The notes under the pieces: generated by a model
The model's database searches: none
The model's input: only the letters and a program-made list of their open reading frames with translations
What the model was told of the DNA's origin: nothing
In this document: positions 1 to 7,690 of the stretch, piece by piece
How positions within the stretch are numbered: the first letter of the stretch is position 1
Layout of the letters: each line of letters starts with the position of its first letter
Program-made: the position numbers and the translations under genes
Assembly (NCBI RefSeq): GCF_000412675.1
Contig: NC_021505.1
Span: 1,606,501-1,670,500 of the forward strand
Length of the DNA: 64,000 nucleotides
Direction of reading: 5' to 3'
Source of the DNA: Pseudomonas putida NBRC 14164
GTDB taxonomy: Bacteria > Pseudomonadota > Gammaproteobacteria > Pseudomonadales > Pseudomonadaceae

Positions 1-148
1 CGCCAGCGAAAGCCGCAGCGCGGTGTCTGGCGTCAACCTCGATGACGAGGCGGCCAGCCTGGTGAAATTCCAGCACTACTACACGGCTTCGTCGCAGATC
101 ATCAAGGCGGCGCAAGAAACCTTCAGCACCCTGATCAATGCCTTGTAA
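1..148 (+). CDS. flgK: Flagellar hook-associated protein 1 FlgK (3' end only)
   Basis: Only the last 48 codons lie in the window, read in the frame starting at base 2 and ending at a TAA. The residues include the C-terminal D0 signature SGVNLDDEAASLV, followed by FQHYYTASSQIIKAAQETF and a hydrophobic end. This is the coiled-coil terminus typical of FlgK and other axial proteins. FlgK forms the first hook-filament junction ring. The gene is cut by the window edge, so nothing can be said of its start. It is followed by flgL after 13 bases, with an AAGGAG ribosome site overlapping its stop, so the two are cotranscribed as in other pseudomonads. Confidence 0.93.
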   Translation, partial: ASESRSAVSGVNLDDEAASLVKFQHYYTASSQIIKAAQETFSTLINAL

Positions 149-161
149 GGAGTAGACTCTC

Positions 162-1724
162 GTGCGTATTTCCACTGCTCAGTTCTATGAGGCCAGCGCC
201 AGTAGCTACTCCAAGAACTTCTCCACCATGAACAAGACCAACGATCAGGTCACGTCGGGTATTCGCATCCAGACCGCGGCTGATGACCCGGTCGGCGCGG
301 CGCGTCTGCTGCTGCTGCAACAGCAGCAGTCGCTGCTGGACCAGTACAGCGGCAACATCAACACGGTGAGCAACGCCCTGCTGCAGGAGGAGAGCGTACT
401 CTCCACCATCAACGACGCCATGCAGCGCGCCAGTGAGCTGGCGATCCGTGCTGGCGGCCCTGGGGTTACCGACTCTGACCGTGTGGCCATCAGTACCGAG
501 CTGAAAGAGATCGAGGCGAACATCTTCGGCCTGCTCAACTCGCGCGATGCCAACGGCGACTACATGTTCGGCGGCTCCAAGAGCACCACGCCACCCTATG
601 TGCGCAACTCCGACGGCACCTACAGCTACAACGGTGACCAGACCCAGCTGAGTCTGCAGGTGTCCGACACCCTGAATCTGGCCACCAACGACACCGGCTT
701 CACCATCTTCGATTCCGCCAGCAACAAGAGCCGCACGCAGTCGACCCTGGTGGTGCCCGCCACTGACGATGGCGTGGTCGGGGTATCGTCTGGCCTGATG
801 ACCTCGAGTACCAGCTACAACAACAGCTTTACTGCCGGCCAGCCGTATAAGCTGACCTTCACCAGCGCGACTCAGTACACCATCACCGATGCAAGTGGCA
901 GGGACATCACCTCTGAAACCGCCACCAACGGTACCTTCGACAGCAAGACCGAAGGCGCCAACAGCATTGCCCTGCGTGGCGTCGAGTTTGAAATCACCGT
1001 TACCGTGGAGGAGGGCGCCGATGCCGACGCCGCGGTGGCAGGGCGCGAGTTTTCGCTGGCGGCCCGCCCCGACTCGTTCAACACCACCCGCAACGCCGGC
1101 AACACCTCCAGCGCCCAGGTCACCAGCGGCAGCGTGACCGACGAAGCGGCTTATCGCAGCACTTTCCCCAGCAACGGGGCTGTGATCAAGTTCACCGGGC
1201 CTGGCGCCTACGAGCTCTACGCCCAGCCGCTGACGGCTGACAGCAAGGCAGTGGCCACGGGTACTTACACCGCACCAGCCTTGACGGTGGCGGGTGTCAC
1301 GTATCAGGTGAGTGGTTCGCCGGAGGCGGGTGACCAGTTCGCGGTTACCGCCAATACGCACCAGAACCAGAATGTCCTGGAAACCCTCAGCCAGTTGCGT
1401 GCTGCGCTGGATACGCCGGTAACGGGTGTAGGCCAGGCCAATGCGCTGAAGGATGCGGCGGCCTCGGCAATCGCCAACCTGGCCAGTGCCCGTGAGCAGG
1501 TCGATATCACCCGTGGTTCGATCGGCGCCCGGGGCAATTCGCTGGAGATCCAGCGCCAGGAGAACACCAGCCTGGGCCTGGCCAACAAGACCACCCAGAA
1601 CGCCATCGGCAACACCGACATGTCGCAGGCGGCCATCACTTTGACCTTGCAGCAGGCCATGCTGGAGGCCTCACAGCTGGCCTTTTCGCGCATTTCGCAG
1701 CTGAGCCTGTTCAACAAGCTCTGA
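162..1724 (+). CDS. flgL: Flagellar hook-associated protein 3 FlgL
   Basis: The 520-residue protein starts at a GTG placed 9 bases after AAGGAG; the N-terminus MRISTAQFYEASASSYSKN is typical of FlgL. FlgL is the second junction protein between hook and filament, secreted through the flagellar type III system. Conserved flagellin-like D0/D1 helices flank a variable middle: the N-terminal part holds the QVTSGIRIQTAADDPVGAARLL stretch (shared with flagellins, about residues 30-51), and the C-terminus ends in a helical LQQAMLEASQLAFSRISQLS segment. The middle (about 200-400) is Thr/Ser-rich and poorly conserved. The length is greater than the roughly 300-residue enteric FlgL, as is usual for Pseudomonas. 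A strong intrinsic terminator follows. Confidence 0.95.
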   Translation: MRISTAQFYEASASSYSKNFSTMNKTNDQVTSGIRIQTAADDPVGAARLLLLQQQQSLLDQYSGNINTVSNALLQEESVLSTINDAMQRASELAIRAGGPGVTDSDRVAISTELKEIEANIFGLLNSRDANGDYMFGGSKSTTPPYVRNSDGTYSYNGDQTQLSLQVSDTLNLATNDTGFTIFDSASNKSRTQSTLVVPATDDGVVGVSSGLMTSSTSYNNSFTAGQPYKLTFTSATQYTITDASGRDITSETATNGTFDSKTEGANSIALRGVEFEITVTVEEGADADAAVAGREFSLAARPDSFNTTRNAGNTSSAQVTSGSVTDEAAYRSTFPSNGAVIKFTGPGAYELYAQPLTADSKAVATGTYTAPALTVAGVTYQVSGSPEAGDQFAVTANTHQNQNVLETLSQLRAALDTPVTGVGQANALKDAAASAIANLASAREQVDITRGSIGARGNSLEIQRQENTSLGLANKTTQNAIGNTDMSQAAITLTLQQAMLEASQLAFSRISQLSLFNKL

Positions 1725-1737
1725 TCTGTCTTGCTGA

Positions 1738-1767
1738 AGCCGGGGCGCAAAGCGGCCCCGGCTTTTT
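1738..1767 (+). terminator. Rho-independent terminator after flgL
   Basis: A 9-bp perfect stem (AGCCGGGGC, 1738-1746, with GCCCCGGCT, 1755-1763), an 8-base loop and a T run directly behind it. It separates the flgKL operon from the FabH-like gene. The remaining 1768-2004 stretch shows no further gene and no promoter I would defend. Confidence 0.9.
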
Positions 1768-2004
1768 CATGCCCGCGAAAATTCTTGTTTCTCACGCCCT
1801 CGGCACGGCTTTCGTAGCATTTCAATGTGACCAATGAGTCAAAACGATCATCTTCCCTGTATTCTATGCAGCAGCTGTTGCAGCATTTTGTTACCGGTGC
1901 GCAGGTGAGCCCTGCCTTCAACCTCTGGCGGTGACGCGCCCCGGTATTTGGCGCCCTCAATTCATCGAGTGGTGGTCTTTGGCTGTTTTCATTGGGAAGC
2001 CAGA

Positions 2005-2934
2005 ATGATTGGCATCAAAAGCATTGCGAGTTACGTGCCTACCGCTGGCCTGGACAACTACGTCCAGGGTGCGAAGTTCGGCAAGGACGAAGAGTTCATG
2101 TTCGGCAAGATCGGCGCGTCGTTCCTGCCGCGCAAGGCCGAAGAGCAGGAAACTTCCGACCTGTGCGTAGAAGCCGCCCGGGCCCTGTTTGCCAGCAACC
2201 CTGACCTTGATCCGCAGTCGATCGATGCGCTGATCGTGGTCACCCAGAACGGTGACGAAGAAGGCTTGCCGCACACCGCAGCCATCGTCCAGAGCAAGCT
2301 CGGCCTGTCTACCCGCGTGGCGGCGTTCGATGTGTCGCTGGGTTGCTCCGGTTATGTGTATGGCCTGTACGCGATCAAAGGCTTCATGGAAGCGGCAGGG
2401 CTGAAAAACGGCCTGCTGATCACGGCCGACCCGTATTCGAAGATCGTCGACCCGGAAGACCGCAACACCACCATGCTGTTCGGCGATGCCGCCACAGCCA
2501 CCTGGATGGGTGAAGACGCGGTCTGGAACCTGGGCCAGGCGCGTTTTGGCACTGACGGCTCCGGTGCCGAGCACCTGAAAGTAACTGACGGCAAGTTCTT
2601 CATGAACGGCCGCCAAGTGTTCAACTTCGCCCTGGTCAAGGTGCCGGCGCACCTGCACGAGCTGCTGGATGCCAGTGGCCTGAAGTCTTCGGATATCGAC
2701 GCGTTCTGCATCCACCAGGGCAGTGCGGCGATTGTCGACGCCGTGGCGCGGCGCTTCGAAGAGCAGCACCCGGAGAAGTTCGTCAAGGACATGCTGGAAA
2801 CCGGCAATACCGTGTCCTCCAGTGTGCCGCTGCTGCTGCAGAAGCACATGCTCGACGGCAGCTGGAAGCGCGTGGCGATCAGCGGCTTTGGCGTAGGCCT
2901 GTCGTGGGGCTCGGCCATCCTGTACCGCGACTGA
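2005..2934 (+). CDS. FabH-like 3-oxoacyl-ACP synthase III
   Basis: A 309-residue thiolase-fold ketoacyl synthase. The Cys-His-Asn triad can be read: Cys114 in SLGCSGYVYG, His237 in FCIHQGS and Asn268 in ETGNTVSSSVP, with spacing close to that of E. coli FabH. Such enzymes condense an acyl-CoA with malonyl-ACP. The ATG at 2005 (MIGIKSIASYVPTAG) is chosen over an in-frame codon at 1948 because family homology begins there and GGGAAG lies just upstream. Its place between flgL and fliC recurs in pseudomonads whose flagellins are glycosylated; in that setting a role in supplying an acyl group for a flagellin sugar, rather than membrane lipid, is plausible but inferred. A housekeeping FabH role cannot be excluded. 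Confidence 0.88.
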   Translation: MIGIKSIASYVPTAGLDNYVQGAKFGKDEEFMFGKIGASFLPRKAEEQETSDLCVEAARALFASNPDLDPQSIDALIVVTQNGDEEGLPHTAAIVQSKLGLSTRVAAFDVSLGCSGYVYGLYAIKGFMEAAGLKNGLLITADPYSKIVDPEDRNTTMLFGDAATATWMGEDAVWNLGQARFGTDGSGAEHLKVTDGKFFMNGRQVFNFALVKVPAHLHELLDASGLKSSDIDAFCIHQGSAAIVDAVARRFEEQHPEKFVKDMLETGNTVSSSVPLLLQKHMLDGSWKRVAISGFGVGLSWGSAILYRD

Positions 2935-2950
2935 TCCCCCAGCAGTCCCA

Positions 2951-2988
2951 AAAGCGCCCGGCGGCCACCGCCCGGCGCTTTTTTTTTG
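2951..2988 (+). terminator. Rho-independent terminator after the FabH-like gene
   Basis: An 11-bp GC stem with one C-C mismatch (2954-2964 with 2968-2978), a CCA loop and a run of ten T from 2979. It ends the single-gene fabH-like unit before fliC. Confidence 0.9.
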
Positions 2989-3019
2989 CCTGCAAGATTC
3001 TGTGGCGTGGCGCCGCTTT

Positions 3020-3106
3020 CTGTGGGGGCGAGCATGCCCGCGAAGAAGGCGACTCGGTGGATGGCACCGGCTTTGCCGGTGTTCGCGGGCGCGCCCGCTC
3101 CCACAG
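3020..3106. repeat. REP palindrome pair (P. putida type)
   Basis: Two inverted REP units: CTGTGGGGGCGAGCATGCCC at 3020-3039 and its near-complement ending CCCGCTCCCACAG at 3106, separated by a small hairpin (CACCGGCTTTGCCGGTG). It sits in the fabH-like/fliC gap and is one of several such pairs in this window. Confidence 0.85.
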
Positions 3107-3229
3107 ATGGAGTGGCTGGCTGGTGAACTCAAGCTGGATTTGGAGTGGTTTTTGACGCCAATAAACCGCCTTAACCCCTTGATTTATCGGGGCTGGCCCC
3201 ATGCCAGCATTTTTTTTTCGAAAAACCCC

Positions 3230-3256
3230 TCAAGCATCCCGCGCACCCGACGATAA
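3230..3256 (+). promoter_or_regulatory. FliA (sigma-28) promoter of fliC
   Basis: TCAAG at 3230-3234, a 14-base spacer, then GACGATAA at 3249-3256, close to the sigma-28 consensus (-10 GCCGATAA). It lies 79 bases before the fliC ATG. Late flagellin transcription by FliA is established for Pseudomonas; fliA itself lies at 51525-52265. Confidence 0.8.
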
Positions 3257-3335
3257 CTATTACGAAGGTTCTCTAGGCCAGTCCGGCGGTTGCCAAGGCC
3301 GGAAGCCGCAGTACCCATCCAACGAGGATTTCGTC

Positions 3336-4778
3336 ATGGCTTTAACTGTAAACACCAACATTGCGTCGATCACTACTCAGGGCAACCTGACCAAGGCTAG
3401 CAACGCTCAGACCACTTCGATGCAGCGTCTGTCCTCGGGTCTGCGTATCAACAGCGCTAAAGACGACGCTGCCGGCCTGCAGATCGCCAACCGTCTGACC
3501 AGCCAGATCAATGGCCTGGGCCAGGCTGTCAAGAACGCCAACGACGGTATCTCGATCGCTCAGACCGCTGAAGGTGCAATGCAGGCTTCGACCGACATCC
3601 TGCAAAAAATGCGTACCCTGGCCCTGTCCTCGGCTACTGGCTCGCTGAGCAACGACGACCGTAAGTCGAACAACGACGAATACCAGGCTCTGACCGCTGA
3701 GCTGAACCGTATCTCGGAAACCACCACCTTCGGTGGCCAGAAGCTGCTGGACGGTTCGTACGGCACCAAGGCCATCCAGGTCGGCGCCAACGCCAACGAA
3801 ACCATCAACCTGGCGCTGGACAACGTTTCGGCCAAGAGCATCGGCTCGCAGCAGATCAAGTCGGGCACTATCGCGCCTAGCGCCAGCGGTGTGGCCGCAG
3901 CTGATCTGGTTGTCACTGGCAACGGTCAGAGCAAAACCGTCAGCTATGATGCGGGCTCCTCGGCCAAAGACATCGCTGCCAAACTCAATGGCTCCATCGG
4001 TGGCCTGACTGCTTCTGCCAGCACCGAAGTCAAACTGGCTGTTGCCAGTGGCGCTGCAGCTACTCCAGCCAACTTTGACCTGACTGTAGGCGGTAGCACC
4101 GTCAGCTTCATCGGTGTTACTGACACCGCAAGCCTGGCTGATCAGCTGAAGTCCAACGCCGCCAAGCTGGGTATCAGCGTTAACTACGACGAATCGACCA
4201 AGAGCCTGTCGGTGAAGTCGGACACTGGCGAGAACCTGGCCTTCACCTCCAAGGCCGGCGCAGACGCCATCTCGGTGGGTGCACGCGACGGCAACGGTGA
4301 TTTCCCAGGTACTCTGACCACGCTTTCCGCTACCGTTAACGACAAATCGACCGTTACTGGCCAGATTTCTCTGGACTCTGCCAAAGGTTACTCGGTAGCT
4401 AACGGCGCCACCGGTACTGGCGCTACCGACCTGTTCGGTGCAGCTTCCAAGTCCTCGGCCAAGACCACCATCGCCGATACCGATGTTACCGAGGCCGTCA
4501 ACGCCCAGAACGCCCTGGCCGTTATCGACAAGGCCATCGGTTCGATCGACAGCGTCCGTTCGGGCCTGGGTGCTACCCAGAACCGTCTGCAAACCACCGT
4601 CGACAACCTGCAGAACATCCAGAAGAACTCCACCGCTGCCCGCTCCACCGTGCAGGACGTGGACTTCGCTTCGGAAACTGCCGAGCTGACCAAGCAGCAG
4701 ACTCTGCAGCAGGCTTCGACTGCGATCCTGTCGCAGGCTAACCAGCTGCCATCTTCGGTCCTGAAACTGCTCCAGTAA
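3336..4778 (+). CDS. fliC: Flagellin FliC
   Basis: A 480-residue flagellin, the filament subunit. The start [15 protein letters not shown] at 3336 follows a GAGG ribosome site; an earlier in-frame codon at 3201 would run through the promoter and is rejected. The conserved N-terminal D0/D1 runs to about residue 170 and the C-terminal D1/D0 from about 385, ending in helical [18 protein letters not shown]. The middle (about 180-380) is a variable, Ser/Thr/Ala-rich surface domain, which offers many possible O-glycosylation sites. Residues 30-51 correspond to the flg22 region recognised by plant FLS2, with Ser34 and Leu36 where the standard peptide has Thr and Ser. It is expressed from a FliA promoter and closed by a long perfect terminator. 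Confidence 0.97.
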   Translation: MALTVNTNIASITTQGNLTKASNAQTTSMQRLSSGLRINSAKDDAAGLQIANRLTSQINGLGQAVKNANDGISIAQTAEGAMQASTDILQKMRTLALSSATGSLSNDDRKSNNDEYQALTAELNRISETTTFGGQKLLDGSYGTKAIQVGANANETINLALDNVSAKSIGSQQIKSGTIAPSASGVAAADLVVTGNGQSKTVSYDAGSSAKDIAAKLNGSIGGLTASASTEVKLAVASGAAATPANFDLTVGGSTVSFIGVTDTASLADQLKSNAAKLGISVNYDESTKSLSVKSDTGENLAFTSKAGADAISVGARDGNGDFPGTLTTLSATVNDKSTVTGQISLDSAKGYSVANGATGTGATDLFGAASKSSAKTTIADTDVTEAVNAQNALAVIDKAIGSIDSVRSGLGATQNRLQTTVDNLQNIQKNSTAARSTVQDVDFASETAELTKQQTLQQASTAILSQANQLPSSVLKLLQ

Positions 4779-4793
4779 TTCAGGCGCCTGAGT

Positions 4794-4835
4794 AAAGGGT
4801 GAAAGGGCGCGTTTACGTGCCCTTTCACCCTTTTT
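4794..4835 (+). terminator. Strong terminator after fliC
   Basis: A 15-bp perfect stem (AAAGGGTGAAAGGGC, 4794-4808, with its complement at 4819-4833) and a 10-base loop, ending in a T run. It separates highly expressed fliC from flaG, so flaG needs either read-through or its own promoter; I see no convincing promoter in the 19 bases left before flaG. Confidence 0.93.
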
Positions 4836-4854
4836 GACATGAGGAGTTCGAAAC

Positions 4855-5211
4855 ATGGACATGAGTGTCAAGCTGAGCCAGGTGTATCCGTCGGTGTTAC
4901 CCCAGGCGCCAGTCGCTGATCGGGATCGGGACCCGGCAGTGCCTGCCAAGGTGCAGGACGCTGCGGCCCCCGATAACCAGCCGCACTCGCGCGAAGACCT
5001 GGAAAAAGCGGTTGGCGAGATCCGTGATTTCGTCCAGTCAAGCCAGCGTCAGCTGGATTTTTCCATTGATGATTCCACTGGTCGGGTCGTGGTCAAGGTA
5101 ATTGCCACCCAGTCCGGTGAGGTGATCCGGCAGCTTCCGTCGGAAACTGCGCTGAAATTGGCGCAGAGCCTCAGTGAAGCCAGCAGCCTGCTGTTCGATG
5201 ATCAGGCATAG
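4855..5211 (+). CDS. flaG: Flagellar protein FlaG
   Basis: A 118-residue protein with an unstructured Pro/Asp-rich first third and the conserved FlaG C-terminal half (about 55-118), including QLDFSIDDSTGRVVVKVIA and the GEVIRQLPSE segment that marks the family. FlaG proteins affect filament length in Pseudomonas and Campylobacter; the mechanism is not settled. The ATG at 4855 is preceded by GAGG at 4841-4844. It lies between fliC and fliD as in P. fluorescens and P. putida. Confidence 0.93.
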   Translation: MDMSVKLSQVYPSVLPQAPVADRDRDPAVPAKVQDAAAPDNQPHSREDLEKAVGEIRDFVQSSQRQLDFSIDDSTGRVVVKVIATQSGEVIRQLPSETALKLAQSLSEASSLLFDDQA

Positions 5212-5294
5212 GCTGGCATGATTTTTGTTGCTGTCGGCCGATTGATGGATTTATCCGCCAAGGATCCGGCAGCTACTGAACAAGGAGAGCAATG

Positions 5295-6683
5295 ATGGCA
5301 GGTACAACAGTCAGCGGTATTGGCTCGGGCATTGATACCCAGGCGATCGTCGATTCCCTGGTGGCCGCGCAGAAGGCGCCGAAGCAGGCGCAGATCAATA
5401 CCCAAACGCTGAAGGCAACCACCACGTTGTCCTCTATCGGCAAGATTCAGTCGGCGCTGGATGCCTTCCGCGGCGCCTTGACCAACATGACCGACACCAA
5501 CAGTTTCGGTGGCCTTAGCCTGAAGTCTTCGGATGAGAAGGTGGCCACCGTCACCATGGGTACCGGGGCTGCCAACGGTTCGTTCAAGTTGATTGTCGAC
5601 AAGCTGGCGACTGCGTCGAAGGTGTCAACGAAGGTCTACGCAAATGGCGCCGGCTCTGTAGTCAACGCCACTGGCAGTCCGACCACGTTGACCATGACCC
5701 AGAATGGCAAGGCCTACGATTTGAGCGTTCCTGCCGGCGCAACGCTGCAGCAGGTGCGCGATAGCATCAACAGCCAGTTCAGTACAGCAGGCCTGAGTGC
5801 CAACGTACTGACCGACGCCACGGGTTCGCGTCTGATCATCACCTCGACCAAGATGGGTGACGGCTCCGACATCACCCTTTCGGGCAATTCGGGCATTGAT
5901 ACTGGCTATACCGTTGTCGATCCGCCGGCGGACGCTGAGTACACGCTGGACGGCATTGCCATGAAGTCCAAGACCAACGACATCACCGATGCCGTCAGTG
6001 GTCTCAACATCAAGCTGGTGGGTACGTCGCCTAAAAACGCGACAAGTGGCGAGGTAACAGCGACGGTACTTTCGCTGACTACCAGCTCTACTACGTTGAA
6101 GTCGGGCCTCAAGGGTTTCATTGATACCTACAACGCCCTGCTCAAAGTCATGAATGCTGAAACCAAGGTCACCAAAAACGCTGATGGCACCATGACGTCT
6201 GCGGCGCTGACCGGTGATGCCACGATGCGTACGTTGATGTCCTCCATTCGTGAGGAGCTCAATGCGGTGTCGGGCAACGGCACCTTGAAATCGCTCGCTG
6301 CGTTTGGTGTCACTTCTGCCCAGGATGGCGGTGCGCTGAGCCTGGATGACAAGAAATGGGACAAGGTTGCCTCCACCAATGCGGCGGACCTGACCAGCAT
6401 CTTCAATGGCAAGGATGGCCTGCTGGCGCGCCTGCAAAAGGTGACCGAGCCGTTTGCCAAAGCCAGTACCGGTACCCTGGCCGAGCGCTCCAAGGTCCTG
6501 AGTGAAAGCCTGACCAAGCTCAAGAGCGAGCAGGATACCCTGGACACCCGGATGGAAGCCCTGCAGAAGAGCCTGCAGGACAAGTACAACAACATGGATA
6601 CCTTGGTCACCCAGCTGCGCCAACAGCAGAGTTCCGTGCTGAGTACGCTAAACGCGCTGAACAAGTCGAGCAGTGACGATTAA
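5295..6683 (+). CDS. fliD: Flagellar filament cap protein FliD
   Basis: A 462-residue filament cap (HAP2), secreted through the flagellar export system to fold flagellin at the tip. The N-terminal VSGIGSGIDTQAIVDSLV motif and the C-terminal coiled coil (about 380-462, rich in LTKLKSEQDTLDTRMEAL and ending VLSTLNALNKSSSDD) are diagnostic; the middle is the variable domain. Two adjacent ATGs exist; the second (5295) has the better 7-base spacing from AAGGAG (5282-5287), so the alternative start at 5292 is less likely. The 80-base gap before it has no convincing sigma-54 or sigma-28 match. Confidence 0.95.
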   Translation: MAGTTVSGIGSGIDTQAIVDSLVAAQKAPKQAQINTQTLKATTTLSSIGKIQSALDAFRGALTNMTDTNSFGGLSLKSSDEKVATVTMGTGAANGSFKLIVDKLATASKVSTKVYANGAGSVVNATGSPTTLTMTQNGKAYDLSVPAGATLQQVRDSINSQFSTAGLSANVLTDATGSRLIITSTKMGDGSDITLSGNSGIDTGYTVVDPPADAEYTLDGIAMKSKTNDITDAVSGLNIKLVGTSPKNATSGEVTATVLSLTTSSTTLKSGLKGFIDTYNALLKVMNAETKVTKNADGTMTSAALTGDATMRTLMSSIREELNAVSGNGTLKSLAAFGVTSAQDGGALSLDDKKWDKVASTNAADLTSIFNGKDGLLARLQKVTEPFAKASTGTLAERSKVLSESLTKLKSEQDTLDTRMEALQKSLQDKYNNMDTLVTQLRQQQSSVLSTLNALNKSSSDD

Positions 6684-6696
6684 ACCGTGAACATTG

Positions 6697-6728
6697 CATG
6701 AAGTACGGGCATGATGCCCGGCTTCATG
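6697..6728 (+). terminator. Long inverted repeat between fliD and fliS
   Basis: CATGAAG at 6697-6703 pairs with CTTCATG at 6722-6728 and an inner CGGGCAT/ATGCCCG pair extends the stem. No T run follows, so this is a weak or Rho-assisted terminator or an mRNA-processing hairpin rather than a standard intrinsic terminator. Confidence 0.5.
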
Positions 6729-6739
6729 TCATCGGCCGG

Positions 6740-6766
6740 TAAAGTTTTTCAGCGTCTGCCCGATAC
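6740..6766 (+). promoter_or_regulatory. Candidate FliA (sigma-28) promoter of fliS
   Basis: TAAA at 6740-6743, exactly 15 bases, then CCCGATAC at 6759-6766, two mismatches from TAAA-N15-GCCGATAA. It lies 45 bases before fliS. It fits a late-class chaperone operon, but start-site mapping would be needed to confirm it. Confidence 0.6.
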
Positions 6767-6810
6767 AAGGAATATCTCTCCCTTAAGCCTGCCCGTCACG
6801 AGGTCGCAAG

Positions 6811-7212
6811 ATGAATCCCATGAGAGCCCTTCGTCAGTACCAGAAGGTCAATTCCCATGCCCAGATTTCCGAAGCCACGCCGCACCGCCTGGTGCAGATG
6901 CTGATGGAAGGTGGCCTCGATCGCATGGCCCAGGCCAAGGGTGCCATGGCGCGGGGCGACATCGCGGAAAAGGGCCTGATGCTCGGCAAGGCGATCGACA
7001 TCATCATCGGCCTTCGCGACGGCCTGCAGCCCGAAAAAAGTGAAAACCCGGAGACTGTCGAGAAGCTCGACGCGCTATATGTCTACATGACTAACCGGCT
7101 TATGCAGGCCAATGTCGACAACGATGCCGGCATTATCGACGAAGTTGCCCAGCTGCTGATTACCGTGAAAAGCGGTTGGGACGGCATTGCCGACGCCCAG
7201 CCTGCCAGCTGA
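6811..7212 (+). CDS. fliS: Flagellin chaperone FliS
   Basis: A 133-residue all-helical cytoplasmic chaperone that holds flagellin unfolded until export. The family pattern is visible: a YQKVNSHAQISEATPHRLVQMLMEGGLDRMAQAK N-terminal region (family YxxxxxxTASPxxLVxMLYDG), GDIAEKGLMLGKAIDIIIGLRDGL, and a final KLDALYVYMTNRLMQANVDND helix. The start MNPMRALRQYQ at 6811 agrees with homologues. It is followed after 16 bases by the FliT-like gene. Confidence 0.94.
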   Translation: MNPMRALRQYQKVNSHAQISEATPHRLVQMLMEGGLDRMAQAKGAMARGDIAEKGLMLGKAIDIIIGLRDGLQPEKSENPETVEKLDALYVYMTNRLMQANVDNDAGIIDEVAQLLITVKSGWDGIADAQPAS

Positions 7213-7228
7213 CGGCAAGGAGATTACC

Positions 7229-7522
7229 GTGACCGCACTGCAACGCCTCGATGACACCTGTGATGCCTTGGTCGGCGCCCTGAGCGAGCGTGACTGGGAA
7301 GCCATTGCCAAGCTGGATGTGGCGTGCCGCGCCTGCATCGACGAGGTGCTGGAAACCCACGCGGTGGACCAGGCGTTGCTGCGCGAGAAGCTGGAAGATG
7401 TGCTGCTGGTCTACCGCAACCTGATCGACGTGACAACCGGTGAACGCCAGGCAATTGCCGAAGAGATGATGCAGATCAACCAAGCGAAAAATGCTTCGAA
7501 GGTTTACCATCTGTTCAGTTAA
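7229..7522 (+). CDS. FliT-like flagellar chaperone
   Basis: A 97-residue, acidic, helical protein (MTALQRLDDTCDALVGALSERDWEAIAKLD). The GTG at 7229 has AAGGAG 6 bases upstream (7217-7222); an upstream in-frame TTG at 7187 lies inside fliS and lacks a ribosome site. Its position directly after fliS matches FliT, which chaperones FliD and in enterics also binds FlhDC. Sequence similarity to enteric FliT is low, so the assignment rests mainly on size, helical make-up and synteny; in Pseudomonas the locus is also called fleP or left as hypothetical. Confidence 0.7.
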   Translation: MTALQRLDDTCDALVGALSERDWEAIAKLDVACRACIDEVLETHAVDQALLREKLEDVLLVYRNLIDVTTGERQAIAEEMMQINQAKNASKVYHLFS

Positions 7523-7555
7523 GATGCGCACAACTTGACAAAAGGCGCCATAAAT

Positions 7556-7584
7556 TTGACTGTGTGGGCCTTTTTGACTTTACT
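7556..7584 (+). promoter_or_regulatory. Candidate sigma-70 promoter of fleQ
   Basis: TTGACT (7556-7561), a 17-base spacer and TTTACT (7579-7584), about 107 bases before the fleQ ATG. Housekeeping expression of fleQ is known in Pseudomonas. The -35 overlaps a TAAATTTGAC stretch resembling half of a FleQ box, which may mean autoregulation (weak inference). Confidence 0.5.
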
Positions 7585-7690
7585 AGTGTCTGTTCTCGAA
7601 TTCCAGACGTCCGAACACTGACCATTCAGTCGGAATGATGTCGAGCATGCCCCTGCAGGGCGGCGATATGACTAGGGAAGTTGCTATTGC

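Noticed and set aside
1820..1850. TCAATGTGACC...ACGATCA before the FabH-like gene resembles a FliA promoter.
   Set aside because: Spacer is too long and the -10 element has several mismatches.
3342..4949. A 535-codon minus-strand frame opposite fliC and flaG.
   Set aside because: It crosses the fliC terminator hairpin and has no recognisable domain; fliC is certain.
5214..5232. TGGCATGATTTTTGTTGC before fliD looks like a sigma-54 site.
   Set aside because: GG and GC are 15 bases apart instead of 12; sigma-54 spacing is strict.
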